Below the pieces are notes generated by a model. It was not told where the DNA came from, did not search any database, and was given only the letters and a program-made list of their open reading frames with translations. A DNA stretch of 64,000 bases from Phytoseiulus persimilis (lineage: Eukaryota; Arthropoda; Arachnida; Mesostigmata; Phytoseiidae): the NCBI GenBank assembly GCA_037576195.1, contig CM075103.1:30712723-30776722 (forward strand). Reading direction: 5' to 3'. A program made the translations under genes and the position numbers. Positions 36,601 to 47,700 of the stretch are shown here, one piece after another; the stretch's first letter is position 1, and each line of letters starts with the position of its first letter.

Positions 36601-38187
36601 ACTGCGCTTCCGACGGGGGTCAACGCTGCCGGAATGATGTCGGCCAACCGTGGCGTGATCGGCGGTTCGAAGCCAAAGGTTGCCACTCCTCAAGTTGTGG
36701 CCAAAATCGAATCCTACAAACGCGAGAACCCGACCATCTTCGCCTGGGAGATCAGGGAACGGCTCATTTCAGACGGTGAGTGAAACTGGAGTGATCTCGA
36801 GAAGCCATCGCGATGACGACGGACCACACGTGCGTCAACCCGTCGATCGGAACTATGTATAGAAGAACACGAGCCCTTGTTTGGATCATCGTTGTGGTCA
36901 CTCTTTGCCCCGTGAGTGCTCGACAGTTCGTTAAGGCTCGATTGAGCGAAGAGACGTCGGGCAACCCGACGTCCGCTTCGGGCGGCGGCGGGAGCGGTCT
37001 TCTTTGGAGGCGTTTGCCTTGAGCGAAAGCCGTGGACAGCGTTCCGTGACACGCAGCCGACAGACTGACGAACGGATCCGATTCCGAGTGACATTAGATC
37101 TCGTGCTGAAAACGACGTCAGCTCACCTGAGGAGAGAAAGATATCAATGGATTCGTAGCGAGAGGCACCGTCTCGGATTACGAGCGAGTCATTTTTGTCG
37201 CTGCCTCACTTTGCGCCGCTAACAACTGAAAGACTCTGCGGCCGGTCAGCTTCCGAGACAGACGCGCATGGTCAACGACTCGATCCGTCGACCAGCCGCG
37301 AGGAGCTAGCGAGAATCTTCGTCCCCCGAACGTAACGATCCGACGCTCTGATTCCAGGTGTTTGCACAAACAGTACGGCGCCTTCGGTGAGCTCCATCAA
37401 CAGAATCCTCAGGAATCGTGCAGCCGAAAGAGCAGCTGCCGAATTCGCCAGAGCCGCCGGGTACGGTGCAGTTGGAGGCATGCCGCTCGGAGTTCTGTCG
37501 GGCCAGACTCAAACACCGCCTCCTCCTCCGCATATTTGGTCTCCGGCTTTCCTTTCGCACATGAACCCTCTCCAGCATCAACAACAACAGCAGCAGCAGC
37601 AGAATCATTTGCGAGCTGCCGATCTTGACTCACAGCTGGACCGTGAACGGGCCAGCGGAGACGAGTCCAACGGCGCCGACTCCGACGACACCGATCGTCC
37701 CAAATTCCGTCGGAACAGAACGACTTTCAGCCCCGAGCAATTGGAAGTTCTTGAAGAAGAGTTCGACAAGACCCACTACCCTTGCGTGGACACACGCGAA
37801 CGCCTAGCCGCGAAAACTGGTCTATCCGAAGCGCGGGTTCAGGTTTGGTTCTCAAATCGCCGTGCGAAGTGGCGTCGACACCAACGCATGAACTCCCTCG
37901 GAAACCCCAAAGGAGGACCACCGGCTTCCTCGCCCTCGATCTCGCCGGCGCCTCCTTCGCCGCCTCCACAAGTAAACGGCGGCAACCTGAAAATGAACGG
38001 CTTGAATCACCCGTTCTCGATAAATAACGTTCTCATGCACCTGAGCCAGCACGCCGCCTCGTCGGGAGCGACCCTGTCCCCCTTGGCGGTTTCGAGCCAC
38101 TTGTCCGCGTTCTCGAAACCGATCCCTGTCAATCATCACACGAAGAGCGATGACGACGCTCCAGCGAGTCCGATCAAAGTCGATTGA
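33411..38187 (+). CDS. eyg/toe: Eyegone/twin-of-eyegone Pax transcription factor, plus-strand copy, 4 coding exons
   Basis: The protein is a nuclear sequence-specific DNA-binding protein of 494 residues. Drosophila Eyg and Toe act in eye growth and other imaginal tissues, and Eyg works as a repressor. Coding segments are 33411-33666, 36294-36467, 36551-36775 and 37358-38187 (1485 nt); all introns are phase 1 with GTGAGT donors. Residues 178 to about 249 form the RED half of a paired domain ([47 protein letters not shown]). No PAI half is recognisable, as expected for this family. A HIWSPAFL motif (277-284) and eight Gln (293-300) precede an acidic stretch and the homeodomain at 335-394 ([11 protein letters not shown]; Ser at homeodomain position 50). 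An eh1-like FSINNVL follows at 438-444. The N-terminal exon is Ser/Pro-rich. The ATG follows an intron acceptor by two bases. Which of the two copies is closer to eyg or to toe cannot be decided here. Confidence 0.92.
33667..36293 (+). other. Intron 1 of the plus-strand eyg/toe gene (2,627 bp)
   Basis: Bounded by GTGAGT and TTTCTTTGCAG. No coding sequence is seen inside. A long first intron in a developmental regulator is a usual place for enhancers, but I cannot point to specific sites. Confidence 0.75.
36294..36467 (+). CDS. eyg/toe: Plus-strand eyg/toe coding exon 2 (conserved LAQL segment)
   Basis: After the acceptor the reading [18 protein letters not shown] continues into [15 protein letters not shown] and a Gln-rich end (EQQQQ). 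The paralogue has a matching exon ([12 protein letters not shown], then MGLNLAQLK). Phase 1 in and out. Intron 2 after it is only 83 bp, close to the 77 bp of the paralogue. Confidence 0.88.
36551..36775 (+). CDS. eyg/toe: Plus-strand eyg/toe coding exon 3 (first half of the RED subdomain)
   Basis: Starts after CTCTCCAG with [12 protein letters not shown] and carries [15 protein letters not shown] through IRERLISDG, ending GACG|GTGAGT. The intron splits the Gly codon before VCTN, as in the paralogue. Confidence 0.93.
37358..38187 (+). CDS. eyg/toe: Plus-strand eyg/toe coding exon 4 (RED end, homeodomain, eh1-like motif)
   Basis: Begins after GATTCCAG with [13 protein letters not shown] and runs through the homeodomain to the stop at 38185-38187. 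The tail ends SPIKVD, in which IKVD is another psi-K-x-D/E motif. The whole homeodomain lies in one exon without an internal intron. Confidence 0.93.
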
Positions 38188-38739
38188 TAGACTGGAATCG
38201 TAGGTGCTTCTGTGGTGGACTCGCCGTTCTTTCGGAACGCGTGGTTTCCTTAAGTGTACTTGTAAAAACTATCTGTGTTGTATAGACATCGAATTTTCCT
38301 GAAAACGTTCCTGGGCTGGATGGGCGGGAAATGAATTGCGCTCCGGTTGGAAAGTTCGGTCGGGATGGTCGGCAGTATCAATCGGGAGTCCTGAACGAGA
38401 ACGCTGAGCGGCCTGTTCCCCGGGTTCAGCGCCGAAAGGGTCTGAGACCCACGAGAAGGTTTCCTTGAACACAGCTTAATCGTCTGTCGAGCAAGATTTC
38501 AGATCTCTGTGACAAAAACATGTCCTAGTGATGTAAGAGCATCGATTCTTTTACTAATTTATGTAACCTGTGGGGGATCGTCCGATAAGAATACAGAATG
38601 CTGCAATTCTCTCCGGTGTAACCGAGGTTCTGACTCCTGGACCGATGAGCCTTCAGGCCAGATACGGTCGCTGATGTATAATCACTGTACAGAGCAAGGT
38701 AGCGGCGCGAATGATGAGACGCGCAGGTTTAGAAATAAA
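38188..38739 (+). terminator. 3' UTR and probable polyadenylation signal of the plus-strand eyg/toe gene
   Basis: No AATAAA occurs in the first 500 bases after the stop. The first is at 38734-38739, and another is at 39235-39240. The first is taken as the likelier 3' end, giving a 3' UTR of about 550 to 570 bases. Confidence 0.45.
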
Positions 38740-41700
38740 TTCTCATTGTGGCCACCCAACAGACTATGATTTCCATGATCGCCGCCGGCAAATGACTCCA
38801 TTCAAAATCGCAGCCAGTCTCCGCGTTCGGTTCCTGCGCCTTTTGGCTACTTCGTCCGCGGAAAGATATGTTCTGCAGTGGTTTCGGCTCAACCGGCAAG
38901 TTTTGAGACAAGGCACACAGGGCCAATTGATCCATATTGGCCTCGATAGCGGTAAGTCCCGAATCAAGGAGCCGGTGGGCCGATAACGCGGATTATTCTT
39001 TACTCAGGGGTAGTAGGCGCATGAGTACGTTCACGTTCATCGGATGGGTGCGCGGTTAATTCATCGAGTTCAAATTTTATACACTGCTTCGTCATCTAGT
39101 CATTATTCGAGGGAAAGTTGAATCGAGAAATCACGAAGTAGATGCTCGGAAGATGAACAGAACCGAATGTACCTTTCACCTCGGCCGAGAACGTCGTGAG
39201 CGAAATCTCGTTAAGCACCTGATGTACTCAGTCGAATAAAGATGAATTCTCGACGCAATCGATCTCATGATTCATGACGTGCATATCGTAGAGGAATCGG
39301 CTCCCTTGGAATGACTCGAGCCAGATTCTCGCTATTTCGCCAACTCTCGAGAATCGTAATTGGAGCAAGGTCCATCGGTGTATGAGCGAACTGAGCCGAT
39401 GATTGAGTACGAGCGAATCTTTCCTGTCTTATGATCTCCGACCCCGTATCTCTATTGTCTCGTTTCTCGCCCGTTATTCCGGGACTGGGTACGATCTATT
39501 CGTAGTAGGCTCCCAAGCGATCGGTCGGCCCTCGCGCAGCGGTCACCCAATGGTCAGTGAGCTTCGGCGCGAGGTAAGAGACGGGCCCGCCGTCCGCCCA
39601 TGGGAGGAGCTTCCCGGAATCCGAAGGGCACTGCTATCGTTCGAGCCCACTCCCGGAACCCGATTGTGCCGAGTATCTGGGGCAGGAGCAACCGAGTGAG
39701 CACCCCCCACTCGGCAGGGAATGAGCTAGAGTTTCCCCGTCATCAAGCGGGGTCGACTTTCCATGAACACGATGGGGTGCATTGGCTAGTGGGCAAGGGC
39801 GAACGACTTCGAGCAAACTGTATACACAATGAACGTTTTGATCAGCATAGGCTAGCTCGAGTCCTTCACGAAAACCAAAGATTCGGCTCCAGCGATTTCC
39901 CACGCGTCGCATCGGATGTCACCATCCTCAATTCCCTAACGGAGAAATAAGCCATTGCGGTGATTCCTCATCGACAGCGATAAGTCACGGATTACGGCTG
40001 GGACTCGACGTCTGCTCGCCGTGCAGGCTGCGAGTTGAGCTTCGTCGGTAGCCGTTGGCTCCGTACCGCTTGTTTTGGAACGCTCGATCGACGACAAATC
40101 CACGAATTAATTGCGCCGGTGTAAGTGTGTGTTTGTGTGACCCCTCTCGCGTTCAGCTCCATCCCTTCTCCCTTCGAGACTCTGGGCCGGGACCCGGTTG
40201 GTTCGGCGACTTCGTCAGTTCCTCTGATGTCACTGGTAATGCTTGTTCTCGTTGTTTTTCTTCATAAAACTTCTGGGCCCCCACTACAGTCGAGCGAGCG
40301 AGCGAGCAAACGTTGTTTTAATGTCGCACCGTCTTGCTTGCTTGTCGCACCGACGACGGTTCGATCGACCGGTCGGTATGTCGCTCTGTCCGCCCGCTGT
40401 CAAATCGACGACTATCGCTTGTCGTTCTCAGAGTCGCCGAGGATTAAACGCGTCGAAAGGAACGGTCTACTCTCTTCTGTTCTCAGCCTGCCACCAGCAT
40501 CTGCCAGCGTAAAGTCATATAAGTGCGTCGGTTTCGGGATCCACTGGTCAACGATCGAACGGAAGCCATGTGGCCTCCTCGAGTTACAGGTGTTGGAACT
40601 CGGAAGTATTCGTTCAGAGACGGGGACGTTCCAGCGAGGGAATCGATAGCTGAACTCGGGAACTAAGTGCCTCCATCCTGGAAATGACCTCGGAAGCCTC
40701 GTGATATCGCGCTCTAGATATATGATGAGACTTTCTTGTCGACTGCGGATGGGCTGGCACAGCGAGGGAAATCGATTTCTGAACCAACCGAACCGGAGCG
40801 GCTATCGTAGATGACGAAAGCACAGAAGAAAAACGTGCTGATAGAGAATTGTGAGAAATTTCATTGGCGTCCCGCGGGTTCGCGCATCGACGGATCGACA
40901 AGCGACGGGCAGAAGAAGAAGAGGGAAGCCGCGTACGTGCCGCTATCGCACAAATTCCAGTTTGAATTCGGCACGAAATCGGTGATTGACTGGGCACAGT
41001 TGAGGGTTTATCGCATATGATATCGATTATCGTTGCACGCTTGATGTTCATCATCAGCGTCGCAGTCGTCAACCGGCGGGTGAAGTGACTGCTATTTTTG
41101 TTTTTGCATTTTTCTCCCGTTTCGCTAATGGTGCTCGATAAACCGTTTGCTCCGCCAGAGGATCATGGCCCGTTGCAGGTGATTAGTTGCTTGCCTTCCT
41201 GCCCGCCTGCCAAACAATCATTCCATTATCCATCATTCGTCTCGCTTCGAAACGGGGATTAATTCCTATAATCCACTTTGGTTATCGATGCAGTAGAAGT
41301 TCAGGAGATTTGCCCCTCCGCTCTCGCTCGCGCTCCCACCGAAACCGGCGCCATTGACTGAATCTGTCATGACGTAGACGTGTCGTTTAAACTCTTATCT
41401 TAAACTAGATCGATACGTGCTTCTTCTCTATAGCTGGAGTCGAACCCAGACCGAACTCTCCCAAAGCGATAATGCGATTCCGAACAGTCCGTTCCTCCGC
41501 ATGGCTTGCGGAAGCCAGCCGCAGAAATCCGAGATGTCGAGCGTTTCCCGAGGAGCTGATCGGAGGGATGCTCGAAACTCGGGGGAATTATCGGCCGCTC
41601 CGCTTCTGACGAGCCGTTATCGGCGTCCGCGATAGCCAAATCAATCCTCCTCCGAAACCATACCAACAATCGGCTCACGCAAACATTTCATGTTCTTCTC

Positions 41701-44700
41701 GCCGCATAAATTACAGGAGAGAATTTGTATCAAGCGGAGTATCGGACGTTCTCTCCGGGTTTATTTGAGAATTGGTCAAGGAAAAAGAAAGGATCTTCCA
41801 ATCGGAACGTAATGGAACGAGGGAAGTGGGGTTTTCGGATCTTCCGAAGGGCATCGGCGAAACCGCCTCTGCAAGCCACACCATTGAGACGGCGGGCACC
41901 GCGAATGGATTTTTTAAGGGCGGTCCGAACCAGCCGCAGCCGTCGCCGCGAGGGCCCAGCCGGCGACTACAGAGTTTGCTGTCGGAGACGAAGAACACGG
42001 CTGCGGTTGTGACGGTGGCTGCCGCGGCGGACGGCGACGATCGATCGGTCACTCACTCACTCACACGACAGAAGTGGTGGCAAGCACTATTTTCGATTCC
42101 CGCGTTGATGATTGCTATTTGCTTTCGTGACGTTCAACGAATGAATTGCTCGCTCCGCTCGCGAAGCTATCGTGGAAAGTTCGCATAGGTCCAGCCGGTC
42201 GGTCGGTCGGTCGGGCGGCCGCTCGACCGACCTGGTGACTGGTTTCCCTGCAGAGCCTTGCTGGCTGGCAAGCAAGTTCACCGGCATTTCTTGAATGAAG
42301 CGATGTGGCTGGAAGATGTCGTGAATCGCGGAGATCTCCTGACAGACGCTAATAGAGGGAGCACTATTAATCTGTTATCTCTGATGTCGTCAACGCAATC
42401 GGCCGCATTCAGTCCGTGTCGGGAATCGGCTCCTGGTTCCGTTGCCGCTGGTGGGCCAGCGCGGGACGGCAATCATCTTCGGCCGCGCTCGCAGAAATCC
42501 TCGTCTCCGACGATCGCCAGCGACTCTGGAAGGAGATTTCTTCTGTCAAAGCGAGTGCTCCTTCATCTTGTTCTTCTCTCTCCGCGGCGCTCGAGCGCAC
42601 ACTCTTCATCTTCCGCTGCGCCCGAGCCAGAACGACCGGACGACCCCAGATAACCCCATCTTCTAGATGCGTCCCGGACTGCTGCGACTTCGAAAAGTCG
42701 ACGATGTTGTTATCATAATCGATTTGGTAAACATCGCTTCCACAGTCGTCTGCCTGCTTGCGCGATAGGCGAAACGGTGTGGCCCGGTCGGCCAGTCAGA
42801 ACCCGACGAGCGGTTTGCGTAACCATTTTGTGACGTGCTCTGCCTTTTTTCTCGCCAGTTGGGCTCTCCGTTGAGCTCGTCCGGATCGGAACCCTCATGA
42901 ACTCACAACGCGGTTCAGCGCAGCTCCGAATCTGACGGCGCGTAGAGGAGCGTCGCGATTCCTCTTTGGAATAATCAGGCCATTGATACCTACCTTGCCT
43001 GCGTCTCGTAAAAAACGCGTCGACGACTTCATCATCGTCGTCGTTCTCGGCGGATCTCCTAGGCGGGTAACCCGCGTCGATGGAAACTCGTGAAATCAGC
43101 GGAGCGAGCGTCTCAAGCCCCCGCGATTGAATGGACGAGGTAACCGTTCGAACGGTGTTCGCTCGTGCTTCTCTTGAAACCGAGTCAGGCCCCTGCCAAT
43201 GAATTGGATTGTCGTGAGCGGAGGGGTGGTCCACAAAAAAGTTTCAGTGCACTTCGTTCAGACGCCGGATCCATTCACCTTCATTATGGCTGTTTAATCG
43301 GTCGCTTGCCCGTCCCGTCTTCATTTCGCTGACTTTGATTCAGTTGTGTGATAGAGCACACCTAGACGACGAGAAGATACGAACTCCTGGAGCCTAGCAA
43401 TGGGAAACAGTTGCTCCTGTGGGAACTTCGACCCGCCGACGAGATCGAGGTGGTTCCGCCTTGCCGATCGGACGCATCCTGCGAGACTTTACGTTAGCAA
43501 TGCCGAGGTGCGCATTGAATGAGGCTCGTGGTCCCGTCGAGGTGCTCACGGGAACTCCGCGAAGGCGGCTCGAGGGCCGCTAACGAATTTCTTAGGCGCC
43601 CAAGAAGTTCAATGAGATTCAGCGCACGGATCGCCCCCGCTCTGAAGCGCCAACCCCGCGACGCGCGGCAAGATCACGATCCACGCCTGGACAGCAAACG
43701 CAATAGCAGCTGCCGTGGCTTCGTGTGCGTGGATGGATGAACGAGCGGTTGGTCGGGCGGTCAACCGAATCGATCCATCGATATCCTCAATTGTGGCCAA
43801 TAAAGGAACTTCTTACTACTACTGTCGGTCTGTCGCTCGAGAAAATTGAGCACTGTTTCAGGCCAGGGAATTCCTTTGAAGCCGGCGCGCAGCGTCGAAT
43901 CTTAACGCGCGGCACGACTCGAGCTTCTGGTATTTCACGAAAAAATGTTGAGTGTTCGGCGGTGGCGGCCGCATCAGCAAGCATGCTACCGTCACAAGTT
44001 ACGAGAACGATGCTGGTTGTCCGCATTGCACGCCGTCCGACAATAATGATAATGAGGAAGATCCGTCCAACGAAAGGCCGCCGCCACCACCGCTGTCGTA
44101 GCCACTGAGGCTGCATCGGTCGCATCAACTCAGCGGCAGCTTCGACGGCCGCCGCTCCAATGTCGAACACTTGCTGCAGCACCTCGACCGTTCCCGCATC
44201 CGTCGCGTCGAGCTCCGACCGCTTTCAATTAGCGCCTGTGTGGTCTGGAACAACGACTCGATCGGAATCGAAATATACAAAAAAAAAAAACACCGACTCC
44301 TCAAAGTTGAACGAGAATTCGAGATCACTGAACGATGCTTCGTCCCGCTGATCACCTATAGTCGATGTTCTTCGGTCAGAGCGAACTTGCCTCTTGGCCT
44401 TGGTGAGAAACCCACTCGTCGAAAAGGAGAACTCAGAACGAGGACGGATAATTCTATACCCAGAAGAATCCGGAAAGAAGCCGAGGAAAATCCTCCAGAC
44501 CTTCATAAACCTTCACCGGAAGTACCAGTCGCGCGTGTTCAGCGCTGGGATCACGGCTCAGAGAATGTTTTGAATGTTCTGAGGACCCCCCGAGTTCTGC
44601 GTCATCCTCGGAGCATCCGAGATCGTTCCTCGAGCAGCCACCTGCAACCCTGGCATGGGACTGATTTCAAAAGGGTCACCGGGCACATTTGAAATCAAAC

Positions 44701-47700
44701 GAGCGAGGTAGACGGACAGAATTGAGAAATGATTCCGCGGATTAACTCAGGTAAGGTTCGATTGTACAGTCGAACAGGTTATCTCGAGGCTGCCTCCTGA
44801 TTTCAGAAAAACGAGGGCTCCTCTTCCGAGAGGAGTATCTGTCCCCGTTCAAAACAAGTACTCAGCATGAAAATTCAAGTGGGGATTACCACACCGATGC
44901 GCGAGAATATTCAAACAACCTCTTCCCCCAAGATGTGCTGCTGCATCCGTGGGGCATGCACCCGATGAAGTCGATGCACTAGCGTTTCCCAAAAACCTAC
45001 GCGCAAAGAGGCCTCCGCTCGAATCGCGAGGCTCACTGGTCGTCTCTGTTCTATGTTCGGCCGTAATTTCGAGTCTAGTTTTAGTCTAGAGATCTAACTC
45101 CAGCTCTCGTCGAACATTTCTTCGAATTCGTGAGAGCTGTGAAATGAGGAGATCGGTTGGGACTGAACAACCGTTCAGTCAGGCCGCACTCCACGAGGAG
45201 ATCAACGTGAGATGTCTCAGAGTCTTGATTTGCGCAAGTGTGCGCGACACAACGAAGTTATCTTCCTCAGTCAAGACCCTCGATTTTCCGCCTTGAATTT
45301 TAATATTCCGATTGAGCTTCACACGCGGCCTTCTCCGATTCGAGCCGATCCTGAGCTCGACATCCGCTATCGGACTCTCCGCCGTCCTGCTTTCCTACGT
45401 CAATGCGGTGCCGTCTCCGGTTGGCTCCGACGAGTAACGCGGTCGCGACCGTGTTATACAGAGCCACCGCGGGATGAATTTCACCCGCGAGGAGAAACAG
45501 CGCGGATCACGTCGAAACCAATCAACGGATCTTTCAGCTAGTCAATCAATCACAACAGGTTACCTCAGACGATATTCTCGATCCGATGGATGTGTGCACG
45601 CACGCCTGCATGCATGCACGCACGCGCCCGCGCGCGGCTAACGCTTGTCAAATGCGTTGAAAAGAGACGGCACCATCAACGGAGCATGGGGAAGGGTAGT
45701 CTTCGGGCGGTTTGAATGAACTTGACCACGCCATCAGGTGAGCACAACGTGTTCGGTATCACGGCCAAATCCACAACAGTCTGTCAAGACCAAACAGGGA
45801 CGCAGCTCTGGGCAGGATTGATTGATTGATCGACGGGTCGATCGCGGCTTCCTTCAACTCCTCAAGTTCGGTACCATCGTGGAATCTCAAAATTCTAGCG
45901 CGGTGGGATGTGTTATACAACGGTGACAATAGACCGAGACACGCACTTCTGTGCTGCGCACCTCCGAACTAGACCCGATGTTCGGCTCACAGGTGCTGTG
46001 GAAATCGATTGGGGACTCATCGCGGATGAGGATGACACTTCTTCTTCGGGCAGAGCTATGACGAACGAAGTAACGGTCTCCCTTCCATCAGAGGGTAGCG
46101 ACTCCGATGGCAGCGGATCGAGTATTTTTTTCGCCGCCGAAAAACTGTTACGGTTCCTCAAGATTGGATGTGTCCCTGATTTTTCTCCAGAGTCTCAGCA
46201 GCACCCAACGGTCGCTCGTCGAATTCCTTGGCGGGTTGAGCGATCCTGCGGTTCGAAACCGCGTCCACAACAGTCGCTAGTTTCGGCGAAGGGGAAAGAC
46301 TCGGAAAACTCGCTTAGGTCACCGACTAGATGGATCGATGGCTTGCGCGGAGCGTTTGCTTTTTATAGTTCCGACCAGAAGTGTGTCTCTGCGGTGAAGC
46401 GGTCAGTCAGCGAGGTATGAGGAATTGTCGCGTTCCTCAATGAGTTGAGCAGAAGTTTGAGAGAGGAAAAAACAACTTGAAGAGTCGAGCAAACGGCTTG
46501 TCGGCCCTCCGCTCGACTGATTAACGACGCTAGAGATGTTGAAAGCCTGTGAAGGAGCACGTCTGATATTTCGAAGCTAAAGACCTCCTTTAAGAGTGGA
46601 ATCGATGGAGTGAGTCGACGCGGCCGCGGATGCTGCGTGTGAAGTACCTCCTTGAAAGAGACCAGCCCAATCGATTTCGATTGGGCCGTTTACCTTCTTC
46701 TTCTCAATTTGATGATGCGACTTGACTTCGGTGGTTCTTGGCGCTCGGGGTAAGGCGTGGTCGTCCTCTCGACACCTCGAGGGCTTTCTGCCATGAGGCA
46801 CCGAAACGAACCGGGAGAACAAACCAGCCAACGAGCATCGAAGCAACGGGACATCGTACTTCTCTGTCAGACGGACGGACGGCTCGACGGACATCTAAAC
46901 GGCGGACAGGCGGGCAGGCAGATCGCTCGGCGGAACGAACAAACACTCGAAATTTGTTGAAGATCGTTCGCAAAGGTGGAATCCGAGGACAAGGCTTTAT
47001 TATTATCATCGCCATCGTCGTCGTCGTCGTAGTCATCACCGTCATCTCTTTGCGCACCACGTGGGGGAGATTTGGATTTGCTGAGTGAACTTGACGACCT
47101 CGCGCTCGATCACTCGAAGCGCTTATTTGCCAGGATTGGCAAGCTGATCGGGCGGATCCCCCGGCCGACTCGAGTCTTCCGTTGTAGCCAGCTGACCGTA
47201 AAGTGTATCAGACGGTAGAGCAGTCTGGCGGGTGTTCGTTCGCACCTCACCGTTTTGACGCTGCTTCTTTTTTGTTCTGTTCATGCAACAAGTTGAGTGA
47301 AGAAAAAAAAACAGCCGCTCAAGTCATGGAATAAGCGCTGATTGCTTCGAGACGAAACCGCCGAGAAGATGGCAACGACGACGGCGACATGTTCTTCCCG
47401 GCTCGATCTGTCACGCCAGCCCGAGGTAGTTCTTGTGGAAGAAAATTATTATTTTGACCCAGTAGTCGTAGGTGTCGTTCCAGTCGTAGGGGCCTTCACC
47501 GCTGCAGCGGCTTCCTTTGCGGGCTCTGCTGCTGCCGCCGCAATATCGGCGTGCACATGCAATGACTAAGGCTGCTGAAGCCACCATAAGTCTGGGATGC
47601 GTACAGGGTGTCCCGGGGCGGCGGATTGCGAGTTCGACCATGCCCTCCCAAATTGACGGTGGAAAGCCCTCCATCTGTTGGTCGTGGGGAAAGTATCGTG

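Noticed and set aside
46247..46263. TGCGGTTCGAAACCGCG, which looks like a tRNA T-arm
   Set aside because: No A box or acceptor stem upstream. A short palindrome is the simpler explanation.
47342..47569. Plus-strand frame ending in an Ala-rich hydrophobic stretch
   Set aside because: The hydrophobic part comes from GCN repeats. No other coding signal.
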